Positions 30,034 to 42,451 of a DNA stretch of 64,000 nucleotides are shown here, in pieces. The notes below the pieces were generated by a model, which saw only the letters and a program-made list of their open reading frames with translations, made no database searches and was not told where the DNA came from. Origin of the DNA: Hyphomicrobiales bacterium. GTDB lineage: Bacteria; Pseudomonadota; Alphaproteobacteria; Rhizobiales; Rhizobiaceae. Location of the stretch: positions 62,001 to 126,000 of the forward strand of contig UCMT01000055.1 of NCBI GenBank assembly GCA_900473795.1. Reading direction: 5' to 3'. Every line of letters begins with the position of its first letter. The first letter of the stretch is position 1. Made by a program: the position numbers and the translations under genes.

Positions 30034-31701
30034 ATGAGCAAACAAGACGAACTCGTCTTCCTCCCGCTGGGCGGGGTTGGGGAAATCGGCATGAACCTGG
30101 CCCTTTATGGCTATGGTGCGCCGTCCAACCGCCAGTGGATCATGGTCGATTGCGGCGTGACCTTTCCGGGGCCGGAACTGCCGGGCGTCGATCTGGTGCT
30201 GCCGGATATCCGCTTCCTGGCGGAGGAGCGCAAGAACCTCAAGGGCATCATCATCACCCATGCCCATGAAGACCACTACGGCGCGCTCGCCGATCTCTGG
30301 CCCGGCCTCAACGTGCCCGTCTATGCGTCGCCGTTTACAGACGGCATGCTTGACGCCAAACGCAATTTCGAGCGCACGCGCGCCGACGTGCCGATCACGA
30401 TCTTCAAGCAGGGCGACCGGATCAATGTCGGTCCGTTCGAGATTGAGGCGGTCGGCGTCAACCACTCGATCCCCGAGCCGATGTCGCTGGTCATCCGCAC
30501 ACCGCTCGGCAATATCGTCCATACCGGCGACTGGAAGATCGATCATGCGCCTTCACTTGGTCCGTTGACGGACGAGGCGCGGTTCCGCGCGATCGGCGAC
30601 GAGGGCGTGCTGGCGCTGATGTGCGACAGCACCAATGCGATGCGCGATGGCGTATCGCCCCAGGAAGAAGAAGTTTCGGCGAGCCTCACCAAGATCATCG
30701 AGAACGCCACCGGCCGCGTTGCGATCACCACTTTCTCGTCCAATGTCGGCCGTATCCGCTCGATCGCCAAGGCATCCGCCGCCGCCGGTCGCGAAGTCCT
30801 TCTGCTCGGCAGTTCAATGAAGCGTGTCTGCGACGTCGCCCGCGATGTCGGCCTGATGGAAGGCCTGAACCCGTTCATCGCCGAAGACGAATTCGGCTAT
30901 ATTCCGCGTGACAAGGTGGTCGTGATCCTGACCGGCAGCCAGGGTGAATCCCGCGCCGCGCTGGCAAAGATCGCCCGCGACGAGATGCGCAACGTCGCCT
31001 TCACCGCCGGCGATACGGTGGTGTTTTCCTCCCGCGCCATTCCGGGGAATGAGAAGGCGATCAACGACATCAAGAACGGCCTCGTCGAGCAGGGCATCCA
31101 TATCGTCACCGACTCCGAAGCCCTCGTGCATGTTTCCGGCCACCCCCGCCGGCACGAGTTGCAGCAAATGTATGAATGGACGCGGCCGCAGATCCTCGTG
31201 CCGGTCCACGGAGAGGCGGCGCATCTGACGGCACAGGCGGAACTCGGCCTGCAATCCGGCATCAAGACGGTTCCGCGGGTGCGCAATGGCGACATCCTGC
31301 GGCTGGCACCGGGGCCGGCAACGGTGGTCGGCACGGCGCCGCATGGTCGTATCTACAAGGATGGCGGCCTGATCGGCGATTTCGAAGAGATGGGCATCGG
31401 CGAACGCCGCAAGTTGTCCTTCGCCGGCCATGTGTCGGTCAATGTCGTGCTCGACGAGCGGTATGATTTCAACGCTGATCCGGACGTCGTCGCCATCGGC
31501 CTTCCCGAATTCGATGATGAGGGCGAGGATATGAACGACACGCTCTATGATGCCGTGCTCGGCGCCGTCGAAAGCATCCCGCGCGGCAAGCGCAAGGATC
31601 TTGCCATGGTGCAGGAAGCGGTTCGACGGGCGGTTCGCGGCACCGCCAACGAGGTTTGGGGCAAAAAGCCGGTCGTCACCGTGTTCATCAACAAACTCTG
31701 A
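30034..31701 (+). CDS. rnj: Ribonuclease J
   Basis: This 555-residue metallo-beta-lactamase/beta-CASP nuclease acts on RNA 5' ends and endonucleolytically. The metal site appears as THAHEDHYGAL (about residues 71-81), with later His in VHTGDWKID and the beta-CASP portion containing LTGSQGESRAALAKIA. The motif HVSGHPRRHELQQM and PVHGEAAH are present, followed by a C-terminal domain. It lies 17 bases after birA, in the same operon. In rhizobia the enzyme matures 16S and 23S rRNA. Confidence 0.95.
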   Translation: MSKQDELVFLPLGGVGEIGMNLALYGYGAPSNRQWIMVDCGVTFPGPELPGVDLVLPDIRFLAEERKNLKGIIITHAHEDHYGALADLWPGLNVPVYASPFTDGMLDAKRNFERTRADVPITIFKQGDRINVGPFEIEAVGVNHSIPEPMSLVIRTPLGNIVHTGDWKIDHAPSLGPLTDEARFRAIGDEGVLALMCDSTNAMRDGVSPQEEEVSASLTKIIENATGRVAITTFSSNVGRIRSIAKASAAAGREVLLLGSSMKRVCDVARDVGLMEGLNPFIAEDEFGYIPRDKVVVILTGSQGESRAALAKIARDEMRNVAFTAGDTVVFSSRAIPGNEKAINDIKNGLVEQGIHIVTDSEALVHVSGHPRRHELQQMYEWTRPQILVPVHGEAAHLTAQAELGLQSGIKTVPRVRNGDILRLAPGPATVVGTAPHGRIYKDGGLIGDFEEMGIGERRKLSFAGHVSVNVVLDERYDFNADPDVVAIGLPEFDDEGEDMNDTLYDAVLGAVESIPRGKRKDLAMVQEAVRRAVRGTANEVWGKKPVVTVFINKL

Positions 31702-31722
31702 CGGCCGCACGAAAGGCAAACC

Positions 31723-32127
31723 ATGCTCGGACGTGTCAACCACATTGCTCTGGCCGTTCCAAATCTTGCCGAGGCGGCCGAAAAATACCGGTCGGTGCTC
31801 GGCGCCGCGGTGACCGCGCCGGATGCGCTGCCCGAGCATGGCGTCAGCGTGGTTTTCGTCACGCTTGAAAACACCAAGGTGGAGTTGCTGGAGCCGCTGG
31901 GCGCGGACTCGCCCATTGCGGCGTTTCTGGCCAAGAACCCGGCGGGCGGCATGCACCATATCTGCTATGAGGTCGATGACATCATCGCAGCCCGCGATAG
32001 CCTTGTTGCTGCTGGCGGCCGGGTTCTCGGCGATGGCCAGCCGAAGATCGGGGCGCATGGAAAGCCGGTGCTCTTCCTCCATCCCAAGGACTTCTTCGGC
32101 ACGCTGATCGAACTGGAAGAGGTGTGA
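31723..32127 (+). CDS. mce: Methylmalonyl-CoA epimerase
   Basis: This 134-residue glyoxalase-fold protein has two beta-alpha-beta-beta-beta modules. Metal ligands are His7 in RVNHIALAVPNL, the His of GGMHHICYEVDD, and the Glu of FGTLIELEEV at the C terminus. It converts (S)- to (R)-methylmalonyl-CoA in propionate degradation. It lies 21 bases after the RNase J gene and is normal in length. Confidence 0.95.
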   Translation: MLGRVNHIALAVPNLAEAAEKYRSVLGAAVTAPDALPEHGVSVVFVTLENTKVELLEPLGADSPIAAFLAKNPAGGMHHICYEVDDIIAARDSLVAAGGRVLGDGQPKIGAHGKPVLFLHPKDFFGTLIELEEV

Positions 32128-32238
32128 CAGAAGGGCGCGAGCCGGGCGTTTGTCCCACCAGCCGGAAAGCGGTATAAGCTGCTCGACAACCAATGCCAAA
32201 GGGAGCTCGTTCAGCGTCCTTCGCAGTGAGAGACCACG

Positions 32239-32508
32239 ATGCCGATCTTTTCCATCCTTGCGATCTATTTCATCATCTGGTGGCTGACGCTGTTCATCGT
32301 CCTGCCGATTGGGCTGCGCACTCAGGCCGAGGAGAACGAGGTGGTGCCCGGCAGCGTCGAGAGCGCGCCGGCGCGCTTCCGGGCGCTGCGTGTTTTTCTC
32401 CTGACCTCGGTGCTTGCTGCAGTGATCCACTTCGCGTGGTACATCCTCTCCGTGCGCCTCGGCTACGGTTTGGATGCCATTCCCCAATTCGCGCCGATAT
32501 TCTACTGA
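32239..32508 (+). CDS. DUF1467 family membrane protein
   Basis: This 89-residue protein has two predicted helices (about residues 5-25 and 52-74) around a conserved loop IGLRTQAEENEVVPGSVESAP, the signature of the alphaproteobacterial DUF1467 family. It follows mce in many relatives, ending the transcription unit. The function is unknown. The gap before it is 111 bases. Confidence 0.85.
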   Translation: MPIFSILAIYFIIWWLTLFIVLPIGLRTQAEENEVVPGSVESAPARFRALRVFLLTSVLAAVIHFAWYILSVRLGYGLDAIPQFAPIFY

Positions 32509-32667
32509 GAGCAATTGAACGTGTCGTTGATGCGACATCGCTTGGCGCGATAGCGACGGCTTACGGAAGGGCGGAACAGTGCCGTCCCGGAGTGTGCCAC
32601 GGAATAGACATGATTGAAGCGGCAAGACTTTCCGCTGGAGAATCACTCTTCTGAAAAGCCAAAAAAA

Positions 32668-32688
32668 AACAAGGCTAAAAGCCTTGTT
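32668..32688 (-). terminator. Hairpin with A-tract, minus-strand terminator-like
   Basis: AACAAGGCT and AGCCTTGTT form a nine-base stem with a three-base loop. The preceding run of nine A becomes a U tract for transcription on the minus strand. On the plus strand only TTCTT follows, so it would also weakly end the mce/DUF1467 transcript. Confidence 0.6.
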
Positions 32689-32888
32689 CTTAAAGTATCG
32701 CGTGATCCTTATCCGTTACCGGTGGCTGCGTATGACCGCGCCTAAGATCTTATCCTCCCAAGACTTGACCGCGAAATCGACAAGAATTTAATCTCCCTGC
32801 CTCTTTTGTGAGCCGAAACTAGCTCAAACATTATGCGTTGTCATCTGATTTTTTTGCATTTTTGCTACAGTCGAGCAAAATTTTTCCG

Positions 32889-32916
32889 TTGACAACTTCC
32901 GTCTGATTACTGTTAT
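32889..32916 (+). promoter_or_regulatory. Candidate sigma-70 promoter upstream of proS
   Basis: A perfect TTGACA (32889-32894) and TGTTAT (32911-32916) are 16 bases apart, in an A/T-rich context. A transcript from here would have a leader of about 285 bases before proS. Confidence 0.55.
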
Positions 32917-33125
32917 TACCGTGCCTTTTTGCCGCACCTTCCGGTCACGGTTCCTGCATCCGAAGTATGGGCTTTCCAAGCTGTGGCGCTCGCGAAGATG
33001 ACGGGTTTTCTTCCTGTCGCGAAGCGTCTATGAACGCTTGAACGCGGTGAATCCTTCCTCCTGAATCAGCTGGTCGGAGCGTCGCGACAAACAGTCAAAC
33101 AGCAGTGCCTGATCGTGCGCTCATG

Positions 33126-33148
33126 GAGCGTGCAGGGGCTGCACGCTC
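33126..33148 (+). other. Perfect hairpin in proS leader
   Basis: GAGCGTGCAG and CTGCACGCTC pair perfectly around GGG. No T run follows, so it is a leader structure or a protein-binding palindrome and not a standard terminator. It ends 60 bases before the proS ATG. Confidence 0.55.
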
Positions 33149-33208
33149 AACGTTATTTCGCCCGAATCCGACGATAGTGCGAAGTGCATCAAGTTCCGGA
33201 ACCCGTTC

Positions 33209-34537
33209 ATGCGCCTGTCCCGCTTTTTCATGCCCATTCTGAAGGAAAACCCGAAGGAAGCGGAGATCGTGTCGCATCGCCTGATGTTGCGCGCCGGGAT
33301 GGTTCGGCAGCAGTCGGCCGGGATCTATACCTGGCTGCCGCTCGGCAAGCGCGTGCTGGACAAGGTCAATGCCATCATCCGCGAGGAACAGAACCGGGCA
33401 GGCGCCGTCGAGCTTTTGATGCCGACACTGCAATCGGCGGAACTTTGGCAGGAAAGCGGCCGCTACGACGCCTACGGCAAGGAAATGCTGCGCATCAAGG
33501 ACCGGCAGGAGCGGCCGATGCTCTACGGCCCGACCAATGAAGAGATGATCACCGACGTGTTCCGCTCTTACGTCAAGTCCTACAAGGACCTGCCGCTCAA
33601 CCTCTATCATATCCAGCTGAAATTCCGCGACGAGATCCGTCCGCGCTTCGGCACGATGCGCTCGCGCGAATTCCTGATGAAGGACGCCTATTCTTTCGAC
33701 TTGAACCGGGAAGGCGCTGTCGATTCCTATAACCGGATGTTCGCGGCTTACCTGCGCACGTTTTCGCGCCTGGGTCTTCGCGCCATTCCGATGCGGGCCG
33801 ATACCGGCCCCATTGGCGGCGATCTCAGCCACGAATTCATCATCCTCGCCGACACCGGTGAATCGGAAGTGTTCTGCCACAAGGAATTCCTGAACTTCGA
33901 CATTCCGGCCGAAGATACCGATTTTTGGGATGCGGCTGCCATGAAGGCGATTTTCGACAAGTGGACGTCGCGCTATGCCGCCACATCGGAAATGCATGAC
34001 GAGGCCGCTTTCAACGCCATTGACGACGCCGCGAAGGTGTCCGCGCGCGGCATCGAGGTCGGCCATATCTTCTATTTCGGCACGAAATACTCCGAAGCCA
34101 TGGGCGCCAAGGTGCAAGGCCCCGACGGCAAGGAACACACGGTGCATATGGGCTCCTACGGCATCGGCCCAACGCGCCTTGTTCCGGCGATCATCGAAGC
34201 CTCGCATGACGAGAACGGCATCATCTGGCCGGCTTCGATCGCGCCTTTCGATACGGTGGTGATCAACATGAAATCCGGCGATGCCGCCTGCGATACGGCC
34301 TGCGAAACCATCTATGGCGCGCTCGGCCAGGCCGGCCTTGATCCGCTCTATGACGACAAGGACGACCGAGCCGGCACCAAGTTTGCCACCGCCGACCTAA
34401 TCGGCGTGCCGGTCCAGATCATCGCCGGTCCGCGTTCCGTCGCAAACGGCGAGGTGGAACTCAAGGACCGCAAGACCGGCGCCCGCGAGACGCTGACCGT
34501 CGAGGCTGCCATCAACAAGCTGACTGCTTCGAAATAA
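33209..34537 (+). CDS. proS: Proline--tRNA ligase
   Basis: This 442-residue class II synthetase begins [30 protein letters not shown]. Motif 2 and the Pro-binding region include [55 protein letters not shown] and motif 3 [15 protein letters not shown]. The large editing insertion of enterobacterial ProS is absent between motifs 2 and 3, as is normal for the alphaproteobacterial form. The anticodon-binding domain occupies the last 110 residues. Ten bases separate it from the lol genes. Confidence 0.96.
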   Translation: MRLSRFFMPILKENPKEAEIVSHRLMLRAGMVRQQSAGIYTWLPLGKRVLDKVNAIIREEQNRAGAVELLMPTLQSAELWQESGRYDAYGKEMLRIKDRQERPMLYGPTNEEMITDVFRSYVKSYKDLPLNLYHIQLKFRDEIRPRFGTMRSREFLMKDAYSFDLNREGAVDSYNRMFAAYLRTFSRLGLRAIPMRADTGPIGGDLSHEFIILADTGESEVFCHKEFLNFDIPAEDTDFWDAAAMKAIFDKWTSRYAATSEMHDEAAFNAIDDAAKVSARGIEVGHIFYFGTKYSEAMGAKVQGPDGKEHTVHMGSYGIGPTRLVPAIIEASHDENGIIWPASIAPFDTVVINMKSGDAACDTACETIYGALGQAGLDPLYDDKDDRAGTKFATADLIGVPVQIIAGPRSVANGEVELKDRKTGARETLTVEAAINKLTASK

Positions 34538-34547
34538 GGGAGCCGGG

Positions 34548-35855
34548 ATGAGCGCCACCACGCTAGAGCAGGAGAAGGCCGTGGCGGTCCAGCCGCCGTC
34601 GAGCCGTCCGTTTTCCACGTTCGAGCGCATGGTGGCCTGGCGCTATCTGCGCTCGCGGCGCAAGGAAGCGTTCATTTCGGTGATCGCCGGCTTTTCCTTC
34701 ATCGGTATCATGCTCGGCGTGGCGACGCTGATCATCGTCATGGCGGTGATGAACGGCTTTCGCACCGAGCTCATCTCGCGCATTCTCGGCATCAACGGCC
34801 ACATGATCGTGCAGCCGCTCGACGGGCCGCTCGACAACTATGCGGACCTGGCGACGAAATTTTCCGGCGTCAAGGGCGTCACCATGGCGATCCCGATGAT
34901 CGAGGGCCAGACGCTCGCCTCCGGTCCGGGCGGGGCCGGCACGGGCGCTCTGGTGCGCGGCGTGCGGGCCGACGATCTCGTCAAGATGAAATCCATCTCC
35001 GACCACATCAAGTCCGGCGACCTTGTCGGCTATGCGGCCGGAACCGGCGTTGCTATCGGCTCACGCATGGCCGAACAGCTCGGCATCACCGCCGGCGGCA
35101 CCATCACGCTGGTGGCGCCCGAGGGCGACGTCACGCCGATGGGCGTCAACCCGCGCGTCAAATCCTATACCGTCTCGGCGATCTTCGAGATCGGCATGTC
35201 GGAATATGACGCCTCGATCATCTTCATGCCGCTCGAGGAAGCACAGCTTTACTTCAACGCCGAAGGCATCGCCCAGTCGATCGAACTGTTCGTCACCAAT
35301 CCGGATCTGGTCGACGACCTGCGCCAGCCGATCGAGGACGCAGCCGGCCGGCAGGTGCTGATCAGCGACTGGCGCGACCGCAACAAGACGTTCTTTTCCG
35401 CCCTTGAGGTCGAGCGCAACGTCATGTTCATGATCCTGACGCTGATCGTTCTGGTGGCGGCACTCAACATCGTCTCCGGTCTGATCATGCTGGTGAAGGA
35501 CAAGGGCAGCGACATCGCCATCCTGCGCACGATGGGCGCGTCCTCCGGTTCGATCATGCGCATCTTCTTCATGACAGGTGCGGCGATCGGCATCGTCGGC
35601 ACACTCGCGGGTGTTCTTCTCGGCGTCATCGTCTGCCTCAACGTCGAATCCATCCGGCAGTTCTTTTCGTGGATCTCGGGCACGACGCTGTTCAACCCCG
35701 AGCTCTACTTCCTCAGCCAGCTTCCGGCCGACATGAACCCCGGCGAGACCATCTCGGTCGTCGTCATGGCGATCAGCCTGTCCTTCCTCGCCACGATCTT
35801 TCCGGCCTGGCGCGCCTCGCGCCTCGATCCGGTTCAGGCTCTGCGCTACGAATAA
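34548..35855 (+). CDS. lolC: Lipoprotein-releasing ABC transporter permease LolC/LolE
   Basis: This 435-residue inner-membrane protein has one N-terminal helix (about residues 45-68), a large periplasmic domain and three C-terminal helices, as in LolC/LolE. The N-terminal segment FERMVAWRYLRSRRKEAFIS and the FtsX-like end (LAILRTMGASSGSIMRIFF-like, here IAILRTMGASSGSIMRIFFM) are typical. Only one permease gene precedes lolD, so it may act as a homodimer (LolF-type), as proposed for many non-enteric bacteria. The partner ATPase follows after 18 bases. Confidence 0.92.
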   Translation: MSATTLEQEKAVAVQPPSSRPFSTFERMVAWRYLRSRRKEAFISVIAGFSFIGIMLGVATLIIVMAVMNGFRTELISRILGINGHMIVQPLDGPLDNYADLATKFSGVKGVTMAIPMIEGQTLASGPGGAGTGALVRGVRADDLVKMKSISDHIKSGDLVGYAAGTGVAIGSRMAEQLGITAGGTITLVAPEGDVTPMGVNPRVKSYTVSAIFEIGMSEYDASIIFMPLEEAQLYFNAEGIAQSIELFVTNPDLVDDLRQPIEDAAGRQVLISDWRDRNKTFFSALEVERNVMFMILTLIVLVAALNIVSGLIMLVKDKGSDIAILRTMGASSGSIMRIFFMTGAAIGIVGTLAGVLLGVIVCLNVESIRQFFSWISGTTLFNPELYFLSQLPADMNPGETISVVVMAISLSFLATIFPAWRASRLDPVQALRYE

Positions 35856-35873
35856 ACAAGGAATACAGACACG

Positions 35874-36557
35874 ATGAATGCGCGCGTGGCATTGCAGCTT
35901 TCCGGCGTCGAGCGTCATTACACCCAGGGCGAGGGCGTTCTGTCGATACTCAAGGGCGCGGACTTTTCCCTGCACGGGGGGCAGACGGTCGCGCTCGTGG
36001 CGCCGTCCGGCACCGGCAAGTCGACGCTTTTGCACCTGGCAGGGCTGCTCGAGCGGCCGGATGCCGGCGAGGTGCTGATCAACGGCCAGTCCTGCGGTAC
36101 GCTCGGCGACGAGCAACGCACGGCGATCCGTCGCAACGACATCGGCTTCGTCTATCAGTTCCACCATCTGCTTCCGGAATTCACGGCGATCGAAAACATC
36201 ATGATGCCGCAGCTGATCGCCGGCCTCGCGAAGGCCGAGGCGCGCGACCGCGCCGCAGCACTGCTCGACTATATGCGCATCGGCCATCGCGCCGAGCACC
36301 GCCCCTCGGAGCTCTCGGGTGGTGAACAGCAGCGCGTCGCGATTGCCAGAGCCGTGGCCAATGCGCCGCTCGTGCTGCTTGCGGATGAACCGACGGGCAA
36401 TCTTGATCCCGAAACCGCTGGCTATGTCTTCGATGCGCTGGAAGCGCTGGTGCGCCAGTCCGGCCTCGCGGCAATGATCGCGACGCACAACTACGAGCTC
36501 GCCTCGCGCATGGATCGCCGGGTCACCATCGAAGACGGCAAGGTCGTGGAACTTTAG
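35874..36557 (+). CDS. lolD: Lipoprotein-releasing ABC transporter ATPase LolD
   Basis: This 227-residue ABC ATPase has Walker [10 protein letters not shown] (about residues 43-51), Q-loop region [24 protein letters not shown], which carries the LolD-type Phe-His-His-Leu-Leu segment, signature [14 protein letters not shown] and Walker [14 protein letters not shown]. It powers extraction of outer-membrane lipoproteins from the inner membrane. It is the last gene of proS-lolC-lolD and ends 27 bases from a convergent gene. Confidence 0.94.
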   Translation: MNARVALQLSGVERHYTQGEGVLSILKGADFSLHGGQTVALVAPSGTGKSTLLHLAGLLERPDAGEVLINGQSCGTLGDEQRTAIRRNDIGFVYQFHHLLPEFTAIENIMMPQLIAGLAKAEARDRAAALLDYMRIGHRAEHRPSELSGGEQQRVAIARAVANAPLVLLADEPTGNLDPETAGYVFDALEALVRQSGLAAMIATHNYELASRMDRRVTIEDGKVVEL

Positions 36558-36584
36558 CAGCGAATACGGCGCTGCGAGGCAACC

Positions 36585-37166
36585 CTATTCGTTGCCACAG
36601 ACCGACTGGCCGCGATCGTCCGACCAATCTTTCAGGAGCACGATTTCGCCCTTGGCGGCGATCGGCTTGCCGTTGCTCTTGCCCTTGCCCGTGAGCACGT
36701 TGAAATCACAGTCAGAGGTGTTGTCGAGGTCGAGCGTGTCGTAGGATGAATAGGTGTATCCGGCGACGACGAAATCGAAATTGCGGTAGGCGACGGTCAG
36801 CTTCTGCTCCCAGCGGTCTCGGCCGATAGAGTCGTTGTGCGACGTGATCAGGATCGAACCGCTCGGCAAGGCTTCGATCGAGGGGGCTCGACCCGCCATG
36901 ATCACGTCTCCCCAGACCTTGTTCGGCGCCACGGTTTTCAGCTTCAACCGCGCGGTATCACCGTCATCGAGATAGATATAGACCGCGTGATCCTGGTCGC
37001 TGCCCTCAGGCGCTGAAATCAGCATCGCCAGGTCCGAGCTGCCGTCCCTGTCCCAGTCGCCGGTGGCGGCTGACACGATGTGGTCCGGATCGATTGCTTC
37101 GGCAGCCTGCGCCGCAGTTGCGCAAAGGCCGATAAACGCCGTCATGACGGCCAGTGACATCCTCAT
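36585..37166 (-). CDS. Exported protein with FG-GAP/VCBS-like repeat
   Basis: The product is 193 residues from the ATG at 37166, preceded by GGGGCGAAGAA as ribosome site. A signal peptide MRMSLAVMTAFIGLCATAAQA is clear. The mature start HIVSAATGDWDRDGSSDLAMLI resembles a calcium-binding FG-GAP/VCBS beta-propeller blade. Two Cys near the end (DCDFNVL and SVCGNE) could form a disulfide in the periplasm. The function is not known. The open frame continues upstream to 37460, but that part overlaps the SOS promoter and peptide and has no coding character. Confidence 0.75.
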   Translation of the reverse strand: MRMSLAVMTAFIGLCATAAQAAEAIDPDHIVSAATGDWDRDGSSDLAMLISAPEGSDQDHAVYIYLDDGDTARLKLKTVAPNKVWGDVIMAGRAPSIEALPSGSILITSHNDSIGRDRWEQKLTVAYRNFDFVVAGYTYSSYDTLDLDNTSDCDFNVLTGKGKSNGKPIAAKGEIVLLKDWSDDRGQSVCGNE

Positions 37167-37316
37167 TTCTTCGCCCCTCGATTGTCGTCGGCGTGAGACT
37201 AATCGGCTCGCCTGCAGGCGTCCAGAGGTCCTCACCCTCGCAGGAAGGCCAGGTTGAAATTGTTTACCATCTCGCCAATGCCGAAACGGAAGATTTGCTG
37301 TTGTCGGTTGACGCAT

Positions 37317-37342
37317 GAACATAAATAGAACAAGATAAGAAC
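37317..37342 (+). promoter_or_regulatory. Tandem LexA (SOS) operator: GAAC-N7-GAAC-N7-GAAC
   Basis: Three GAAC half-sites (37317-37320, 37328-37331, 37339-37342) are each separated by exactly seven bases. This makes two overlapping alphaproteobacterial SOS boxes. A TTGACG -35 element (37308-37313) lies immediately upstream, so the operator covers the spacer and -10 region of the promoter. The ATG of a 28-codon ORF follows 24 bases later with a good ribosome site. Confidence 0.88.
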
Positions 37343-37365
37343 ATAACGGAAAAGGGAGCCTTGCA

Positions 37366-37452
37366 ATGACTGACTTTCTTCGGGACCTCGCTGCTTTCAC
37401 CTCAGTCGCCATGTTCGTTGCCAGCTTTTCGATCATTATCATGGGCATGTGA
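37366..37452 (+). CDS. 28-residue SOS-controlled membrane peptide (SidA-like in size and regulation)
   Basis: The ORF encodes MTDFLRDLAAFTSVAMFVAS followed by FSIIIMGM. It has a short polar N terminus with one Arg and two Asp, then a single hydrophobic helix of about 18 residues reaching the C terminus, so it is predicted to be inserted in the inner membrane. The ribosome site is AAAAGGGAGCCTTGCA. The tandem LexA operator sits directly upstream, implying induction by DNA damage. Caulobacter SidA, a 29-residue SOS-induced membrane peptide that blocks division through FtsW, is a functional precedent. Sequence homology to SidA is not claimed. The dnaE gene starts 166 bases downstream with no evident terminator between. 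Confidence 0.72.
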   Translation: MTDFLRDLAAFTSVAMFVASFSIIIMGM

Positions 37453-37618
37453 CACGCCAAGCTTCATTGCAGCTTTCCCGTTGCGGCAGCTTGACGCCCG
37501 GCCGGGCTGTGGACAAGCCGTTGACCGCGTGAAAAAGCGGCCGTGCGGCGGATGAAATCTGGACATCGGCAGACGGAAACGGGATATCCTGCGGCCCTCA
37601 CGGGAATCGGGGTGTGCG

Positions 37619-41110
<3,492 letters not shown>

Positions 41111-41129
41111 CGGAAAGCCGCAGTTCGGC

Positions 41130-42365
41130 TCAGGATTTCGGGGGGCGGGTGATCGTCACGAAGTCGGTGCCGTCGCCGGTTTCCTGCCCGATGCCCATGT
41201 CGGAGATGGTCAGCGACGATCCTTCGGTCAGCAGTTCGCTGATCCGCTGGCGTGCATCCTCCGGCATGGTGATGCGGCCCATCGTGCGCTGGATGGCGTT
41301 GAACGCCATCGCATCCTCTTCCACGGTGATGCCCAGTCGTTTCTTCATCGGGCCGGGCAAGGCGTTGTCGAGCGTCATGGCGAACCACTCGCCCTTGCCG
41401 GTCGAAGCATCGATGTTCTGGAATTGCAGGAAATGGGTGCCGAGCGCGATCTCGGGCTGGCCGATCACCACCGGCGTCTCGAACAGCGGCTCGAAATCGC
41501 GGCGCACGAGAAGCTGTCCGTTCGGCGGCTTGCCCTTGCCGGCCTTGGCATAGAGCGCTTCGATGAAGCCGGGCGTTATCTTGCCGTCGATGGCGAGATT
41601 TTCCGCTGTCTGGAAGGCTTTGATGGCTTCGACGGTTAGAGGGCCGGCATAACCATCCGGGATACCGACAGCATAGCCGCGCTCGTTGAGCAGCGTCTGG
41701 ACATCGAGCGTGATCTCGCGCTCGCCTCGACGGGTGATCAGCATGCGGATCGGCGGGTCTTCGCCGGCCGCAACGGGCGCCGCCTTGACCGGGCTGGGCT
41801 CGACCGTCGCGACCTCGACAGCTTTCGTATGGACTTGCGAGACGCTCGGCCGCAACATCACGTCCGAGAGCAGTGCGGGCTCTGACTCTGCCGGCTGAAA
41901 AAGAAAGGCGTCGGAGATGGCGACAGGCGTCAACTGGCGATCGGAGATCAGCACATGCGCGCCGCGGCCGGTCATCTTGAACAGGTGCTTGGCGAAATCC
42001 TCCGGCATGCGCACGCAGCCGTGGGATGCGGGATAGGCCGGAACGTGGTTCGACGCGTGCAGGGCAATACCCGACCAGGTCAACCGCTGCATGAAGGGCA
42101 TCGGTGCATTCGAATAGATGTTCGACTTGTGGAAGCGGCGCTTTTCCAGAATGGAGAAGATGCCGGTCGGCGTCGAATGGCCGGCCTTGCCCGTCGAGAC
42201 GTTGGAGGTGGCGATCACCGTGTCGCCGTCATAGACGACCAGCGACTGCTGATCCTTGGAGACGACGATCTGCAACGGAGCCGGGTTATCGGCTGCAAGT
42301 GCAGTGCTGGCGGAGAGGGCAAGGACAAGGCCGATGCCAAATGCGAGACGCAAAACCATGAACAC
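41130..42365 (-). CDS. L,D-transpeptidase (YkuD domain) with peptidoglycan-binding domain
   Basis: This 411-residue secreted protein has a signal peptide MFMVLRLAFGIGLVLALSAS (cleavage after ALA-A, about residue 25). The YkuD catalytic site is HASNHVPAYPASHGCVRMP, with His115, Cys117 and Arg119. Residues about 222-275 (VQTLLNERGYAVGIPDGYAG) form a PG_binding_1 domain, and the C terminus is a further domain of unknown role. It makes 3-3 or lipoprotein cross-links in peptidoglycan, which are prominent in polar-growing Rhizobiales. It is convergent with dnaE, 20 bases apart. Confidence 0.92.
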   Translation of the reverse strand: MFMVLRLAFGIGLVLALSASTALAADNPAPLQIVVSKDQQSLVVYDGDTVIATSNVSTGKAGHSTPTGIFSILEKRRFHKSNIYSNAPMPFMQRLTWSGIALHASNHVPAYPASHGCVRMPEDFAKHLFKMTGRGAHVLISDRQLTPVAISDAFLFQPAESEPALLSDVMLRPSVSQVHTKAVEVATVEPSPVKAAPVAAGEDPPIRMLITRRGEREITLDVQTLLNERGYAVGIPDGYAGPLTVEAIKAFQTAENLAIDGKITPGFIEALYAKAGKGKPPNGQLLVRRDFEPLFETPVVIGQPEIALGTHFLQFQNIDASTGKGEWFAMTLDNALPGPMKKRLGITVEEDAMAFNAIQRTMGRITMPEDARQRISELLTEGSSLTISDMGIGQETGDGTDFVTITRPPKS

Positions 42366-42451
42366 ATCCGGGCGCAGGAAACGAAGGATGAGCCTAGCCT
42401 GAGAGATTTAAGGAAACTTTGCTGTTCCGCCGGGAACACGCGCTGATTGCG

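Larger units (their letters stand above)
32509..33208. other. Long non-coding interval upstream of proS
   Basis: This 700-base interval has no convincing protein gene. It is unusually A/T-rich between 32700 and 32930, with several T tracts (for example TGATTTTTTTGCATTTTTGC). It contains a hairpin near 32668-32688, a promoter-like element at 32889-32916, an 11-codon open frame ATG 32998 to TGA (MTGFLPVAKRL), and a perfect 10-base hairpin at 33126-33148. It may hold a long proS leader or a small RNA. Confidence 0.5.

Noticed and set aside
33126-33148. Hairpin before proS as a Rho-independent terminator or T-box
   Set aside because: No U tract follows, and T-box leaders (with AGGGTGG-type box) are typical of Gram-positive bacteria; none is seen.
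36585-37460. Longer form of the exported FG-GAP-like protein starting at 37460
   Set aside because: The added N-terminal 98 residues would cover the SOS operator and peptide gene on the other strand and would bury the clear signal peptide.
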